A DNA stretch of 64,000 nt. It comes from Siphonodentalium dalli (taxonomy: Eukaryota; Mollusca; Scaphopoda; Gadilida; Siphonodentaliidae). The translations under genes were made by a program, and so were the position numbers. Under the pieces are notes generated by a model. That model did no database searches and was not told the origin of the DNA. It saw only the letters and a list, made by a program, of their open reading frames with translations. The stretch is taken from the NCBI GenBank assembly GCA_032622095.1, contig CP136067.1:62508893-62572892 (forward strand), read 5' to 3'. How positions within the stretch are numbered: the stretch's first letter is position 1; each line of letters opens with the position of its first letter. Of the stretch, positions 61,286-64,000 are shown one piece after another.

Positions 61286-62105
61286 TCATTTGTCACACAG
61301 TGCCTGTTTAATAAATATACATACCCTCTTCATAATTTCGAGATTATCAACAGATAGAAGACCAATACATTTATCAAGGTTGGGAAGCTCCCAATAATAC
61401 GATGGTATGAATTTTTCTCTGATAGACTGGAATTTGTTACATACGATAATAAAATGATATTCATCACCGAGACCCTCCCCACATGCGGAGCAGAGTCTTT
61501 GTTCTCGTGACACGGTTTTCCATCTACCACTCTCAATGGCCAAACGATGGTTTGTTGTTCTAATCTTTGTCATGTATTCTGCCAGATATCTAGGCAATAT
61601 TAGCAAATAGCCCACTCATTTTAAGGTCGGACTTAATTTCTTTGTAAAGGATACCCTTTGATGATGAAGAAAGAATATTTTGGCGCCATTCTAATTCAAA
61701 TTGACTTGTCATGTCCATTTTAAATTGTCTGATGGTCCCCTTAGACAATGGAGAGTTAGCTGAACATGAACTTTTGGAATTTACCTCTTCGAAGACCGGA
61801 AGACTCCGATAACACTCGCGACAATCTATATAGTTTCTTCACTAGATTTGAACCATATTCAGAAAAGGTTCTTGACCAAAATGCCAGTGCACGGCATTTG
61901 ATCTCAATTCCAAGTGGATGTCGTCCTGTTTCTCCGCACACCATGTAATTCGGTGTACTGGACTTCATACCAAGTAGAATGTTTCAAAATTTTAAGTGGA
62001 CGAATTCGATGTCCTTGGTGGGCTCATAACACCACACCTCACTCCCATATAGCAGTATGGGGGCTATTTTGTAATCAAAGAGAGTTAACATCATATATAA
62101 AGGGC
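61286..62105 (-). pseudogene. LINE reverse transcriptase C-terminal fragment with zf-RVT-like domain
   Basis: On the minus strand it begins with LFDYKIAPILLYGSEVWCYE, the end of the RT/thumb region. A TGA follows, then STPNYMVCGETGRHPLGIEI and CRALAFWSR. After a frame change come FELEWRQNILSSSSKGILY and KIRTTNHRLAIESGRW, and finally the zinc-knuckle-like LCSACGEGLGDEYHFIIVC. These are typical in this order for many metazoan non-LTR elements. Stops and frame changes make it a dead, 5'-truncated copy. Confidence 0.85.
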
Positions 62106-62376
62106 CCGAGATTTAGCGATCTCATCTGATTAAATGATTCTGCCAATTTCTGGTCTGTTCTTCTGCCGAACCAAGTCGTACGGGGACCAATCTGTAATCT
62201 GAATCCAGAATCTGAATCGGATTTTAGCGAAATAACGCCTCTGGAGATATTAGTCGACCTCTGCACCCCCCGCCCCCCAGGACTCAACTTCACCCCACTA
62301 ATTTTCTTCCTTAAGGTCTCCTCTAATTTTTTTCACTTGTTAACAAGAAAAAAAAGTGGCCGCAGAGACTCCAGAC
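62106..62376. other. Spacer
   Basis: It contains GCACCCCCCGCCCCCCAGG near 62262. No gene was seen. Confidence 0.4.
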
Positions 62377-63450
62377 AAGATGGCGTCCATCATGGCGGCC
62401 ATTTTTTGTATATGCACCAGGTCTCTTTGATCGCCATTATATTAAAGATGATAGCACATGCGGTCTTGTTTTCCGCTCGATTCGTTATGCTAATATACAA
62501 CCCTTACAAATTAGCCAAAAATCCGACACCAGAATCCAATATGGCGGCCAAGATGGCCGCCGAAATGTGAAAATATGCTTGTTTTCTGACATGTTACCAC
62601 CTTTCGTTTGTCTCTATGGGAAAATGTTGGCATCTTGCGTCATCTTATACATTTATCGTATAGAGGAGTCATTGGCGAACACATGGGGACCATAATATAC
62701 ATTCATTGCGGGATAGTTTTGTCCGATATCACGTTTTCACAAATGCCGGTATAATAGGTCAAAGCCGAATCTACGTTAATTAATAACGCGATGTAATGTT
62801 TCGAATCAATGAATGTTATTGCTATTATAACAACACCCATGCATATATATGTGCAGGAGATACTCGAGCTAGGATTCCTCTTATAAATACCTGAGTTGAG
62901 GAATATTTACCCAAATCCAAGATGGCTGCCAAAATGGCCACCAGAAATAGAAAAATCGACGAAAATCGCTGATTTTAACATCAGTGAGCATTATTGTCAT
63001 GACAACTCCACACCTGCTTACTATTGTAAGTTGGGAACACTTAGGCAAAGAACTTTCCTTGTACCATATCCAAATAAAAGTCCTCCAAATCCAAAATGGC
63101 GCCCACAATGGCGGACAGATTTAGAAAAATCACCAAAATTCCCTCATATTCACATCATTGGGCATTATTGTCGAGACAACTCCATCCAATCCATGCGTAC
63201 AGTTGAGTTGGAAATACTGAGTTGAAGTAATTACCTTACATCTCATGCAAGAAATGGTTTTCCAAATCGAAGATGGCGGCCAAAATGGCGACTGAAATTT
63301 GAAAACACGCCTGCATTCCTTTACTGTCTTAGGATGGGCGTTATTGTTTAGCGATTTCTACCCGCCATTACATGTTGATATGTATGAATTATTCATCTGG
63401 GTTTGGCAAGTGATACTCACAGTCAATATGGCGGCCAAACTGGCGGCCAG
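62377..63450. repeat. Degenerate array with paired ATGGCGGCC (YY1-like) motifs
   Basis: Six places carry two close copies of an AAGATGGCGGC-type motif in direct orientation: near 62377, 62538, 62919, 63093, 63270 and 63425. Four of the intervals are 155-177 bp. Around them GAAAT..GAAAA and GGGCATTATTGTC.TGACAACTCCA lines recur more weakly. AAGATGGCGGC is the consensus of the zinc-finger factor YY1. The motif pair is the best conserved part of the unit. Confidence 0.75.
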
Positions 63451-64000
63451 AAATTGAAAAGAAGCCGATATTATTACATACTAATTTCAACTTTTTGTCA
63501 TAATATCGATTTGTATAGACGAAACGGTACATAATATAAGCCATCTATTAGTTCCAATGTAAGTCGTAGCCTTCTGGAAGGATGAAAACCCACAATCGCG
63601 ATGTGACATTTCAAAATCCATTCTCCACTACTGGCCGTAACCGTATATTGGTTCGCCGAATAGTCATATTATGACTTCCAAGAATCAAAACAACAGTACC
63701 TTAGCTTATTCTGAATTGCCACATTCAGCATTATCTAGACCCGTTTCCGTCTCTTCGTCAGATTAATCTATCTCACTCACAACAACAGTTTACTACACTT
63801 CTTTGTAGAAGGGTGCCACTAATCGGAATGTTTCAAACAAAACATATGCCGGTGTCCAGCTCACGTGTTTGTTTCGAAAGCTTGGAATTCTTAGCGAGCT
63901 TCATTCGTGGTATAGCTTATGGTGTAATTCAGATGCTACATATGGGGTATAGGCGTCATCTTGTGCGATATACTAGAAAGGTATTCAGTCGATGCGTATA
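63451..64000. other. Right edge of the window
   Basis: No gene or defined repeat was recognised. Confidence 0.4.

Noticed and set aside
1-64000. CRISPR array, rRNA genes, bacterial operons or riboswitches
   Set aside because: The direct repeats here are microsatellites, satellites and transposons of a eukaryotic genome. No regular repeat-spacer structure or rRNA signature was seen.

Overview
The window is eukaryotic, intron-rich and AT-rich. It is most likely from a marine mollusc, probably a bivalve. That inference rests on a clear animal gene (INO80D-like), on interspersed elements built of ~170-bp units followed by ACGG/GACA microsatellites and a terminal hairpin (the organisation of pearl-type elements known from bivalves), and on the abundance of hAT, CR1-like and Ty3-type elements. 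No bacterial features, rRNA genes or CRISPR arrays are visible.

The one recognisable host gene is an INO80 complex subunit D homologue on the minus strand. Four coding exons could be joined by hand with consistent splice phases: 20896-20679 (start codon and first C3H/C-H-C domain), 14007-12740, 7183-7081 and 1534-1307. The gene then runs off the left edge. The introns (about 5.5-6.7 kb each) are packed with transposons: a near-complete hAT element with an antisense transposase (2832-5978), a tRNA-Leu-derived SINE, two copies of a pearl-like repeat, and a 3.9-kb hAT-like element holding a second, nested one.

From 21 to 53 kb no host gene was recognised. This part is a transposon graveyard in which element borders can often be proven by target-site duplications. 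Perfect 8-bp duplications flank elements at 19090-20432, 22191-22962, 25838-27118 and 44169-45472. A 5.1-kb composite at 40379-45487 contains an 825-bp unit in triplicate. Its third unit is split by a 1127-bp fold-back element made of about 48 copies of a 12-bp palindrome, and the two uninterrupted units serve as empty-site controls. Near its right end sits a nested hAT-like element. Further elements include a TTAA-flanked one nested in a hairpin-rich one (51542-52978).

From 53.7 to 60.9 kb lies an LTR retroelement. Its LTRs are about 99% identical and flanked by a 4-bp duplication, and it keeps an env gene of baculovirus F-like type with one in-frame stop. No gag or pol is visible. Three small ORFs follow the primer-binding region. 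To its right are a broken LINE reverse-transcriptase C-terminus (62105-61286) and a degenerate array whose best conserved part is a paired ATGGCGGCC motif matching the YY1 consensus (62377-63450).
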